Shown here: positions 25,483 through 32,213 of the stretch, one piece after another | Position numbering within the stretch: the first letter of the stretch is position 1 | How the letters are laid out: every line of letters begins with the position of its first letter | Assembly (NCBI GenBank): GCA_034433305.1 | Contig: DAOUAM010000086.1 | Location: forward strand, 1 to 32,636 | Source of the DNA: DAOUAM01 sp034433305 | Lineage (GTDB): Bacteria > Chloroflexota > Dehalococcoidia > Lucifugimonadales > DAOUAM01 | Reading direction: 5' to 3' | DNA length: 32,636 nucleotides | Position numbers and translations under genes: made by a program | The notes under the pieces: generated by a model | What the model saw: only the letters and a program-made list of their open reading frames with translations | What the model was told of the DNA's origin: nothing | The model's database searches: none

Positions 25483-25508
25483 AGTCCGGCTCCTGCAAGC
25501 TTGCCGCC

Positions 25509-25538
25509 ATTTTACAATACCGCCTTGCTGGCGTTCAA
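25509..25538 (-). promoter_or_regulatory. Candidate promoter of the histidine operon
   Basis: On the minus strand TTGAAC (25533-25538) and TAAAAT (25509-25514) are 18 bases apart, with the -10 box 26 bases before the hisZ start. No histidine attenuator (run of His codons with alternative hairpins) is visible in this short leader. Confidence 0.5.
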
Positions 25539-25733
25539 CGGAAGTCACCGATGTACACCCGTTGGGCACCATCGGGCGCTCCTGTCCGGAAACGCAACAC
25601 GGGGGAGCCGCGTTAGGTATTAATGCCAGCGGCCCGCGTGATGGTGTCAGGGGAGGGGCACCAGCACAGGACCGCTGGCACGCTGACACACAGCCGGAAT
25701 TTTCAGGCGAAAGGGCGCAACGCAGGCCTTGTA
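25539..25733. other. Spacer between divergent hisZ and padR promoters
   Basis: About 195 bases between two divergent promoters. It may hold a PadR operator, but I found no clear dyad and no gene. Confidence 0.4.
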
Positions 25734-25762
25734 TTGACTGTTTCGCGCCGGTGTAACATAAT
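25734..25762 (+). promoter_or_regulatory. padR promoter
   Basis: TTGACT (25734-25739) and CATAAT (25757-25762) are spaced by 17 bases. The predicted start of transcription lies just before the AGGTGG ribosome site, so the leader would be very short. PadR repressors often control their own promoter. Confidence 0.6.
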
Positions 25763-25782
25763 TCTGGAGGTAGGTGGCTGGT

Positions 25783-26133
25783 ATGGAGGTAACACCGAAC
25801 TTTTACCGACGTGAGCTTCTGAAAGGGAGCACGGAAACGCTCCTTCTATCCTTGCTGGCCAACGAGCCTATGTATGGCTACCAGCTCGTCAAGGAGATGG
25901 ACAAGCGCAGCAGTGGCTACTTCCGCTTCAAAGAGGGCACGCTTTACCCTGCCCTCCACAGGCTGGAGCGAGAGGGCCTGATCGTAGGCAAGTGGGAGCC
26001 GTCGCCCAGCGGGCAGAACCGACGCTACTATCACATCACCCCTGGCGGAAGAGCGCGGCTCCAGTCTATGCTCAAAGAGTGGAGTCTTTTCACCAGAGCT
26101 GTCAACCTCGTAGCGCGCCTGGAGAATGCCTGA
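25783..26133 (+). CDS. PadR-family transcriptional regulator
   Basis: A 116-residue single-domain PadR: a winged helix from about residue 15 (TETLLLSLLANEPMYGYQLVKEM), recognition helix region with FKEGTLYPALHRLEREGLI, wing NRRYYHITPGGRARL, then one C-terminal dimerisation helix. ATG at 25783, with AGGTGG 5 bases before it, is preferred to GTG at 25774. It is followed 27 bases later by a membrane protein with a HAAS-like N-terminus; the PadR plus HAAS pairing is common, and the regulator probably represses its own operon. The inducer is unknown. Confidence 0.9.
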   Translation: MEVTPNFYRRELLKGSTETLLLSLLANEPMYGYQLVKEMDKRSSGYFRFKEGTLYPALHRLEREGLIVGKWEPSPSGQNRRYYHITPGGRARLQSMLKEWSLFTRAVNLVARLENA

Positions 26134-26160
26134 CATCTTCTGACGAGGTTCTGGAGGCTG

Positions 26161-27135
26161 ATGACCTCTCGGATACATGGCTACCTCAGCGACCTGGGCA
26201 GACGGCTGCACCTGGAGCCGCGAGAGACCGATGAAATCCTCCACGAGCTCCGCGACCACATCGAGGACAGGGTCCAGGACCTGATAGATTCGGGCGTGCC
26301 TTCCGACCAGGCCCTGACGTCGGCGCTGAAACAGTTTGGCGCTTCCCGGAAGCTGGCAGGCCAGTTGTACGAGGCCCATAGCCGAGGTTCCTGGTACCAC
26401 ACCGCGCTGGCAGTCCTGCCCCATACTCTGCTGGCGCTCATATTTGCGCTGCACCTGTGGGCCATCCCCGCGCTGGTCGCTGGCCTGATGGTCGTCGCGC
26501 TGGTAATCAGCTTCTTTGGCTGGCGCAAAGGGCGGCCCAACTGGACCTACCCCTGGCTGGGCTACTGCCTGCTGGTGCCTATTCTCTCCTGGGGCCTGGC
26601 CATGAGCGCGGTGGGCTATGGCGCCTGGTGGGTGGTCACCAAGCGGTCGCTGCCCCTGAGCCTGCCCATCTACCTGGCTTCCTTCGCATACATCGCCTTC
26701 TCCCTGTGGGCCGTCATAAGGATTGTCTCCAGGGTGGCGCGGCGCGACTGGGTGATGGCGTCGCTGAGCATACTGCCCATGCCTTTCCTGGCCTACTGGT
26801 TCTTCTACTTCTACAGTCGCAAGGAGGTCCTCCAGTCGGCCGGCCAGCCTGTCCAGGAGCTGGACAGCAGCGTGGCCATCGTCTTCCTGATACTGGCGGC
26901 GGCCACGGCCATATTCTTCCGCATAGGCCGCCGGCTGGTCAGGGTAGCCATTCTGGTCATAACGGCACCGTCCATGGTCGTCCTGGCCTGGCTCAGCTAC
27001 CAGGGAGGGCCGGGACACATGGCCGTCTTCGCCTTCTCCGCCATCTCTCTGGCTGTGCTGCTCAGCCCGGCCCTCTTCGACCTGACCTCCAGCCGCTCCG
27101 ACGAGTCCGCTTCGCTCATCGAGGACGCGGGCTAG
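26161..27135 (+). CDS. HAAS-domain multi-pass membrane protein
   Basis: The 324-residue protein starts with a helical domain of about 70 residues (LRDHIEDRVQDLIDSGVPSD, then ALKQFGASRKLAGQLYE) typical of HAAS / permease-prefix modules that accompany PadR regulators. About eight hydrophobic segments follow between residues 78 and 310, and a short charged tail ends the protein. No transport ATPase, catalytic motif or permease domain is recognised, so the function is unknown. It is 27 bases downstream of padR and very likely in its operon; it may sense or respond to membrane stress, which is inference. Confidence 0.75.
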   Translation: MTSRIHGYLSDLGRRLHLEPRETDEILHELRDHIEDRVQDLIDSGVPSDQALTSALKQFGASRKLAGQLYEAHSRGSWYHTALAVLPHTLLALIFALHLWAIPALVAGLMVVALVISFFGWRKGRPNWTYPWLGYCLLVPILSWGLAMSAVGYGAWWVVTKRSLPLSLPIYLASFAYIAFSLWAVIRIVSRVARRDWVMASLSILPMPFLAYWFFYFYSRKEVLQSAGQPVQELDSSVAIVFLILAAATAIFFRIGRRLVRVAILVITAPSMVVLAWLSYQGGPGHMAVFAFSAISLAVLLSPALFDLTSSRSDESASLIEDAG

Positions 27136-27228
27136 GCCGGCGCGTACTCTGTCCTCGGCGGGCGTAGCCTTTGTGCCTCACCCTTCGCCCTCTTCACGCC
27201 GTGTGCTCACGGTGCGGGGCTGCCATAT

Positions 27229-27257
27229 TTGCCACTACCTCGCTATACTATTATGAC
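27229..27257 (+). promoter_or_regulatory. Candidate degV promoter
   Basis: TTGCCA (27229-27234) and TATGAC (27252-27257) are 17 bases apart; an overlapping TATACT at 27244 could also serve as a -10 box. They lie 40-70 bases before the degV-family ATG. Confidence 0.4.
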
Positions 27258-27297
27258 CCTTGCGAAGGCACCCGTAGGCAATGGCTAGAGGGAAGAG

Positions 27298-28164
27298 ATG
27301 GCAGACAAGGCCCCTGTGGCTGTGGTCGTGGACAGCGCCGCGTCGCTGCCGGTGGACATGGCCCCAGACCCGCAACTCATCATCGTGCCCATGCAGCTTG
27401 TCCTGGAGGGCAGGACGTACCTGGACGGGCGCGACCTGACGCCGGGCGAGTTCTACCGCATGCAGAGACAGGCGACGGCCATGCCCACCACGTCGGCCCC
27501 TTCCCCGGCCACATTTCTTGAGGCTTTCCGGCAGGCAGCCCAGGTAGCCCGCTCCGCCCTGTGCATGACGGTGACCTCGCGTGTCAGCTCCTCCTACAAC
27601 TGCGCGGTAGTAGCCGCTCAGGAGGCGAGGGAGGGACTGCCTGGCTTTGCAGTGGAGGTGCTGGACACCGAGACCGCCGCTGGTGGCGAGGGGCTTCTGG
27701 CCCTGGAAGCGTGGCGTGCCGCCAGGGCCGGCCAGGACCTGGACGAAGTGGCCGCCGTGGCCCGCCGCTTGGTGCCACGGATATACCTGTATGCTTTCGT
27801 GGACACGCTGTACTACCTGTGGCGGGGGGGCCGGGTGCCCAGGATAGCCCACGCGGGCGCTTCTCTGCTGAACATAAAGCCCCTGCTGGAGCTTGCTCGC
27901 GGCGACATTCGCGGAGTGGCCCGCCCCAGGACGCAGCAAAAGGCCATGGAGCGCCTGCTGGAGCTTATGGCCGAGAAGGTCGCCGGCCAGGGCAGTGTCC
28001 ACGCCACGGTGATGCACGCCGACGCGCTGGAGGCTGCCCAGCGGCTTTACCAGCAGGTAGAGGCGCGTTTCCCCTGCCAGGAGTTGTTCATAAGCGAGTT
28101 CTCGCCCGTCATGGGCGCGCATACAGGGCCGGGCCTGCTGGGCGTCGCTTTCTGGTGCCAGTGA
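27298..28164 (+). CDS. DegV-family (fatty-acid-binding) protein
   Basis: The 288-residue protein matches DegV/FakB: VAVVVDSAASLP at the N-terminus, PTTSAPSPATFLEAF near 62, TVTSRVSSSYNCA near 90, and the second domain with LYAFVDTLYYLWRGGR near 165 and LLNIKPLLEL near 190; it ends GPGLLGVAFW. Members bind a fatty acid, and FakB forms give it to FakA for phosphorylation; no fakA is in this window, so the ligand and partner are open. ATG at 27298 has GAGGGAAGAG directly before it. It probably has its own promoter and is not part of the PadR operon. Confidence 0.9.
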   Translation: MADKAPVAVVVDSAASLPVDMAPDPQLIIVPMQLVLEGRTYLDGRDLTPGEFYRMQRQATAMPTTSAPSPATFLEAFRQAAQVARSALCMTVTSRVSSSYNCAVVAAQEAREGLPGFAVEVLDTETAAGGEGLLALEAWRAARAGQDLDEVAAVARRLVPRIYLYAFVDTLYYLWRGGRVPRIAHAGASLLNIKPLLELARGDIRGVARPRTQQKAMERLLELMAEKVAGQGSVHATVMHADALEAAQRLYQQVEARFPCQELFISEFSPVMGAHTGPGLLGVAFWCQ

Positions 28165-28449
28165 CCACCCTCCCGACCACGAAACGCTCTACCCCCGGGC
28201 GGGTGGGCGGGAAAGCAGCGCCTGCCTTGCGGGACAGGCCAGCGCCTGGCCCTGGGGTCCACTCCCTCGACAGGCTCGGGACAAGCCCGGGCCTTCCCCT
28301 ATGGGGGGCAGGGAGGGTCCTCGTCCCCTCTGGGGGAGAGCCAGAGAGGGGGCAGGCGTCTGGCCCCCTTCCTGACCTTCCCCCACAGGGGGCAGGGAGA
28401 GTCCTCGCCCCCTCTGGGGGAGACGGGGCTCCCGCTGGGCGCTATGGGG
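28165..28449. repeat. Repeat-rich spacer with dispersed GC-rich repeat
   Basis: This 285-base gap between convergent genes holds CCTCGACAGGCTCGGGAC (about 28265), then two tandem diverged units of the repeat seen at 20880-21030, one around 28300-28340 and one around 28378-28428, each with a GGGGGCAGGGAG core followed by TCCTCG. It may act as a transcription end for both genes. No gene is seen. Confidence 0.65.
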
Positions 28450-29751
28450 TTACAGGGACGCGAAGACCTCGTCCGCCGCGGCCAGCGTCTGCTCCACGTC
28501 CCGCTCCGTGTGGGCGGTGGACACGAACCAGATGCCGCGCCCGGTCAGGCGCACGCCCCGCTCCAGCATTCCCTGGCAGAACCGCGCGTACCTCGCCTGG
28601 TCCGCGTTCAGGCGGTGGCTGCGGTAGTCCACAATCTCGCTGGCACTGGTGAAGGCGACGCAGAAGGCAGGGCCAGGCCCCTGTACCAGCACGTCCACCT
28701 CATGCCTGCGGGCGCGCTCCCGCAGCCCCTCCATCAGCGCCTGGCCTGTGGCATACAGGTGCCTGTATACCGCGCCATTGTCTTCCAGCAGCTTTTTCAG
28801 CGAGGCCTCAGCAGCGGCCATGGAGATAACGTTGCTGTTCACCGTGCCGCCGTGCATCACGGTGCCGTCCTCTATGAGGCCCATGATGTCGCGCTTGCCG
28901 ACGAACATGGCCACCGGAAAGCCGCCGGCCATGGCCTTGGCGAAGGTGGACAGGTCTGGCGTGACGCCCAGCGCCTCCTGGGCGCCGCCGGGGGCCAGCC
29001 GGAAGCCGGTTATGACCTCGTCGAAGATGAGCACCACGCCGTGCTGGTCGCACAGCCTGCGCATCTCCTCCAGGTAGCCCTGCCTGGGCATGATGCAGTT
29101 GGTGTTGCACATGACCGGCTCGGTGATGACCGCCGCCACCTGGCCGCCATGGCGGTCCAGCGCCCGGCGCAGCGCCTCCGTGTCGTTCCAGGGCAGCATG
29201 ATGATTTCCTCGGCGCCGGCGGGCGACATGCCGGCGGAGCCAGGCACCGGCACGGGGGAGTCGTAAGGCCCCGCCTGCTCCGGCGTCGGCGCGGTGCTGT
29301 AGAGCACGCTGTCAAACCAGCCGTGGTACTGGCCCTCGAACTTGATGAACCTGGTCCTGCCGGTATAGGCGCGGGCCAGCCGCAGCGCCGCGTGTACCAC
29401 CTCGGAGCCTGAGCTGGCGTAGCGCACCAGTCCCGCCGAGGGCACCATGCGCTGTACCATCTCGGAGACCCTGACCTCCAGCTCGTGCTGGCCGGCGAAG
29501 ACCTGGCCCCTCTGCATTTCTCGCGCCACGGCCTCCAACAGGAAATCGGGGGAGTGGCCGAATATGTCCGGCCCCTGGCCCAGCACGTAGTCTATGTACT
29601 CGTTGCCGTCAACATCGTACAGGTGGGAGCCTTTGCCCCTCTGGAAGAACAGGGGCACCGGCCGCTCGGCCATGCGGATGTTACTGCTGACGCCTCCTGC
29701 CAGCGACCTCCTGGACCGCTCGTACAGTTCGCGGCTCTTGTCCAGCTTCAT
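28450..29751 (-). CDS. Class III aminotransferase, glutamate-1-semialdehyde aminomutase-like
   Basis: A 433-residue PLP enzyme of the HemL/ornithine aminotransferase class. It shows GGVSSNIRMAE near 20, YDVDGNEYIDYVLGQGP near 46, YASSGSEVVHAALRLARAYTGR, KFEGQYHGW, LIFDEVITGFR with the PLP aspartate, and the Schiff-base lysine in STFAKAMAGGFPVAMF near 265. True HemL has GKIIGGGLPVGA and HAGTYNGNP; here they are AKAMAGGFPVAM and MHGGTVNSN. It may be HemL or a related mutase or transaminase; no other haem genes are nearby. ATG at 29751 after GGAGAGAAGC is preferred to 29808. Confidence 0.85.
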   Translation of the reverse strand: MKLDKSRELYERSRRSLAGGVSSNIRMAERPVPLFFQRGKGSHLYDVDGNEYIDYVLGQGPDIFGHSPDFLLEAVAREMQRGQVFAGQHELEVRVSEMVQRMVPSAGLVRYASSGSEVVHAALRLARAYTGRTRFIKFEGQYHGWFDSVLYSTAPTPEQAGPYDSPVPVPGSAGMSPAGAEEIIMLPWNDTEALRRALDRHGGQVAAVITEPVMCNTNCIMPRQGYLEEMRRLCDQHGVVLIFDEVITGFRLAPGGAQEALGVTPDLSTFAKAMAGGFPVAMFVGKRDIMGLIEDGTVMHGGTVNSNVISMAAAEASLKKLLEDNGAVYRHLYATGQALMEGLRERARRHEVDVLVQGPGPAFCVAFTSASEIVDYRSHRLNADQARYARFCQGMLERGVRLTGRGIWFVSTAHTERDVEQTLAAADEVFASL

Positions 29752-29943
29752 GCTTCTCTCCTTGCCCTTGCGCGGGCGGCGCAGGCTAATGGTAGAGAAG
29801 GACGGCATGGCGCGTCAATCCTTGCGTGCCCGCGACACCTGGACAGGAAGATGTTCCCACGTGCTGCCACCGCATGCTATGGGTATGCGCTTTGTGGTGG
29901 GGAGGCAGTTTGCCCTTTAAGTTGGTACCAAGGAGAACCAGCG

Positions 29944-30084
29944 ATGAATGTCTCGTCGCTCAAGAAGATAGGCAGCGGCCTGATTGAGCTTGTCATAGCC
30001 GTCATCACACTGATTGCCATCAATGCTCTGGTGCTGGTCGCAGCGGCAGCCACCATCGTGGAGTCGCTCAAGCTGGGCAATTAG
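29944..30084 (+). CDS. Small hydrophobic protein, unrecognised
   Basis: A 46-residue frame with a ribosome site (AAGGAG, 9 bases before ATG). The product starts MNVSSLKKIGSG, then one membrane helix of about 25 residues (LIELVIAVITLIAINALVLVA continuing to AAATIV), and ends ESLKLGN. I do not recognise a family. The strong ribosome site, clean helix and isolated position between a divergent aminotransferase and a convergent gene pair favour a real small protein; a small regulator or toxin-like peptide are guesses. Confidence 0.55.
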   Translation: MNVSSLKKIGSGLIELVIAVITLIAINALVLVAAAATIVESLKLGN

Positions 30085-30185
30085 GCGCTCTGGCCTCGGG
30101 ACTGGCTTGCTTGCGTCAACCGGGCAGCAGGTGCCCTACCCTGCCCTGGGCAGGAGCCTGGCGTTCCCCCTGCATACGAAATAAG

Positions 30186-30218
30186 TGGCCCCGCGATGCC
30201 ACAAGCATCACGGGGCCA
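30186..30218 (-). terminator. Strong hairpin, terminator of the small leftward gene pair
   Basis: TGGCCCCG and CGGGGCCA, then GATGC and GCATC, form a 13-bp stem with one C-A mismatch and loop CACAA. On the minus strand it is followed by ACTTATTTCG, a modest T-run, and lies 60 bases after the stop at 30280. It may also end transcription of the small plus-strand gene. Confidence 0.65.
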
Positions 30219-30279
30219 GAGGGGGGTGCCGCTGCGTGTGTGTCGCACAGGGCTGCGGACTCCCTGCGCGCAGGTTGAA

Positions 30280-30510
30280 TCAGTCCAGTCCGCTGGAGAA
30301 CAGGTCCCCGTAGAGGACACCCACAATGTCCTTCTCGCTCCAGGAGAAGGAGTTGCCGATTTCCAGGAGCCGTTGCATTCGTCTGGCCCTGTCGGCATCC
30401 TCGCCGGCCGTCAGTAGCTCGCCATTGACGACCGCCCGCTTGGCGTACTCCTGGAGGACAGCCAGGTGCTGGAAGAACTGCTCGATGTCCTTTGTAGTGG
30501 GGCTGGCCAT
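30280..30510 (-). CDS. Small protein, unrecognised (second of a pair)
   Basis: A 76-residue acidic protein, probably helical, starting MASPTTKDIEQFFQHLAVLQ and ending LYGDLFSSGLD. No signal peptide or membrane segment. ATG at 30510 has AAGGAG about 10 bases before it, overlapping the stop of the upstream small gene, so the two are co-translated. A strong hairpin follows. I do not recognise the family. Codon use is like that of the neighbours, which supports it being a real gene. Confidence 0.6.
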   Translation of the reverse strand: MASPTTKDIEQFFQHLAVLQEYAKRAVVNGELLTAGEDADRARRMQRLLEIGNSFSWSEKDIVGVLYGDLFSSGLD

Positions 30511-30526
30511 GATGACCGCTCTCTCC

Positions 30527-30739
30527 TTATACGCTGGGACTCATAGCCCAGAGGCGTCTGCGTAGCTCGTGAATGAGCTGGGGCTTGAACAGGAACTCCT
30601 GGACGCCCAGCGAGTTGGCCAGCGCCTCGGCGGCCACGCGGAAATAGTCAGCGCTGGCCGCGGCCTCGGGGCGCTCGGCGCAGACCAGCGCCGGGATGTC
30701 CCGTGGCTGTATGGTGATCGTCACACTTACTGGCTTCAT
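30527..30739 (-). CDS. Small protein, unrecognised (first of a pair)
   Basis: A 70-residue protein starting MKPVSVTITIQPRDIPALVC and ending LWAMSPSV, with a short beta N-terminus followed by Ala-rich helix. ATG at 30739 with GAGGA before it is chosen; GTG directly upstream is possible. It lies 16 bases before the second small gene. I do not recognise a family. The pair form their own two-gene unit on the minus strand, divergent from the nuclease gene at 31039. Confidence 0.6.
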   Translation of the reverse strand: MKPVSVTITIQPRDIPALVCAERPEAAASADYFRVAAEALANSLGVQEFLFKPQLIHELRRRLWAMSPSV

Positions 30740-31038
30740 CACTCCTCACCCATCCATCGGTGACGCTCTACCCAAAGATTAAGGCCCCCAGGGGAATAAC
30801 CCGGTGGATGACTCGTGTTCACTCAGGGACAATCAGGTGAAAAGATGTGACCAGCGCCGGCCGCCGGCGTTAGCACTTTCGCCAGCCTGGCGGAATACGT
30901 TAGTGAGACGCCCGCAAACACCTTGAATGCCAGGGCGTCCGTGCCAGAAGGTAGAAGTTACAGCCCTGAAGACCATAAAGGAAGGGGCCGGGCTATTGGG
31001 TGTGGTGAGGCCGATGAGCGCCCCGCTTGTGAGCCGCC
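30740..31038. other. Divergent spacer before the nuclease gene
   Basis: About 300 bases upstream of both the small gene pair and the nuclease. It has lower GC than its surroundings in parts (for example AAGATTAAGG near 30777) and should carry both promoters, but I cannot identify a clear -35/-10 pair on either strand. No gene or repeat is seen. Confidence 0.4.
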
Positions 31039-31782
31039 ATGCAACAACTGTCTGCGCCCGCCATAACTCGCGTCCAGCTTAACGGAGTCCGCTTCTACAA
31101 GGTCGAAGGCTATGGGGAGCTATTCCCGTCGGTGACCACGGTGCTCAGCGTCATTGCCAAGCCGGCGCTGGTGCCGTGGGCGCGCAACGTGGCCCTCAAC
31201 CAGGTCAAGGCATCGCTGACCGAGCGGGTGGGAGGCGCCGCGTGGATCACGCCCGAGTGGATCGAGGAGCTTATCGCCGAGGCCAGGCAGCGCCCGGACC
31301 AGGTCAGGGACGAGGCCGCGGACTTTGGCACCCAGGCCCATGTCCTCATTGACGCCATCATCCAGGGCGAGAGGCCGCCGGTGCCGCCTGAGATGGAGCC
31401 GGTGGTTGCCAGCTTCGAGGCCTGGCGCAAGGAGGCCGGCCTGGACATTCGCTTCACCGAGACGATGGTGTTCTCTCCCTCCCACCGCTACGCTGGCGCC
31501 ATGGACGCCCTGGCCTGGCGCGCCGGCGGCGGCCAGCGGCTGGTGGCGCTGGACTGGAAGACCTCCAACAGCCTGCACCCCGAGTACGCCCTTCAGGTGG
31601 CGGCCTACGCCAGGGCCATGGAAGAGATGACAGGCCAGAAGGTACACGAGGCCTGGGTAGTGCGCTTTGGCAAGGCCGCGCCCGAATTCGAGGCGAGGCG
31701 CGTCCGTGACCTGGACGCGGCCTTCGACGCCTTCCTCGCGGCCCTTGCCCTGTGGCGCTCCCTCCGGCAGCCGCTTATGTGA
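31039..31782 (+). CDS. PD-(D/E)XK superfamily nuclease (RecB/Cas4-like fold)
   Basis: The 247-residue protein has the complete nuclease motif set: FGTQAH with H101, E141 in RFTETMVF, GAMDAL with D156, the LDWKTS core with D172 and K174, and the QVAAYA motif with Q186 and Y190. This order is typical of the PDDEXK_1 / RecB-AddB / Cas4-like exonuclease domain. It lacks the cysteine cluster of Cas4 and AddB, and no helicase or cas gene is adjacent. ATG at 31039 gives a natural N-terminus with FPSVTTVLSVI, a feature of phage-type exonucleases of this class. The substrate and role are unknown; phage origin or DNA repair are both possible. Confidence 0.82.
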   Translation: MQQLSAPAITRVQLNGVRFYKVEGYGELFPSVTTVLSVIAKPALVPWARNVALNQVKASLTERVGGAAWITPEWIEELIAEARQRPDQVRDEAADFGTQAHVLIDAIIQGERPPVPPEMEPVVASFEAWRKEAGLDIRFTETMVFSPSHRYAGAMDALAWRAGGGQRLVALDWKTSNSLHPEYALQVAAYARAMEEMTGQKVHEAWVVRFGKAAPEFEARRVRDLDAAFDAFLAALALWRSLRQPLM

Positions 31783-31810
31783 CCCCGCTATACCTGCTAC
31801 AATGCTTGTC

Positions 31811-31895
31811 AGCTTCGTAGCTGTCAGCGGTCAGCTTCTAGCTTTCCTCCCCGCCACTGGGGTGGGGCGCTGACTGCTGATAGCTGACAGCTATG
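31811..31895 (+). repeat. AGCTGAN heptad hairpin, copy D
   Basis: TAGCTGTCAGC (31818-31828) pairs perfectly with 31883-31893 around a CTCCCCGCCACTGGGGTGGGGC spacer that itself folds. The right arm reads GCTGACTGCTGATAGCTGAC. It lies between the nuclease gene and the ABM-type gene, about 30 bases before the latter's ATG. Confidence 0.85.
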
Positions 31896-31925
31896 AGGCC
31901 GATAGACTCGCGAACCGGAGGCAAC

Positions 31926-32213
31926 ATGATTGGCGTTCTGACCCACCACTGGGCCAAGCCTGACAAAGTGGAGGAGGCCCGCAAGCTGCTGGACCGCAAC
32001 GGCCTTGCCCAGAGCAAGGCCCCTGGCTTCGTCAGCCGCCAGACCCTCATATCCCGCAGCGACCCCACCAAGATAACCACACTGGTGCTATGGGAAAGCA
32101 ACGAGATCTACGACAGGTGGCGCGCCAGCCCCCAGCGCGCCGCCGCCATGGCAGGCGCCGACCTGCTGTGGGCCAGGCCGCCGGAGTCTGAGCGCTTCGA
32201 CGTGGTGGGTTAG
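31926..32213 (+). CDS. Antibiotic biosynthesis monooxygenase (ABM)-like protein
   Basis: A 95-residue ferredoxin-like-fold protein: IGVLTHHWAKPDKVEEARKLL, then APGFVSRQTLISRSDPTKITTLVLWES, then YDRWRASPQRAAA. This is the usual ABM dimeric alpha/beta barrel layout (also seen in haem-degrading and quinol-oxidising members). The catalytic role cannot be told. ATG at 31926 after CGGAGGCAAC is preferred to 31893, which lies in the repeat. It has no obvious operon partner in the window. Confidence 0.72.
   Translation: MIGVLTHHWAKPDKVEEARKLLDRNGLAQSKAPGFVSRQTLISRSDPTKITTLVLWESNEIYDRWRASPQRAAAMAGADLLWARPPESERFDVVG

Noticed and set aside
25483..25508. A histidine attenuator in the his leader
   Set aside because: There is no run of histidine codons and the leader after the predicted start is too short.
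31039..31782. Cas4 or AddB identity for the nuclease
   Set aside because: The Fe-S cysteine cluster is missing, and no cas or addA gene is adjacent.
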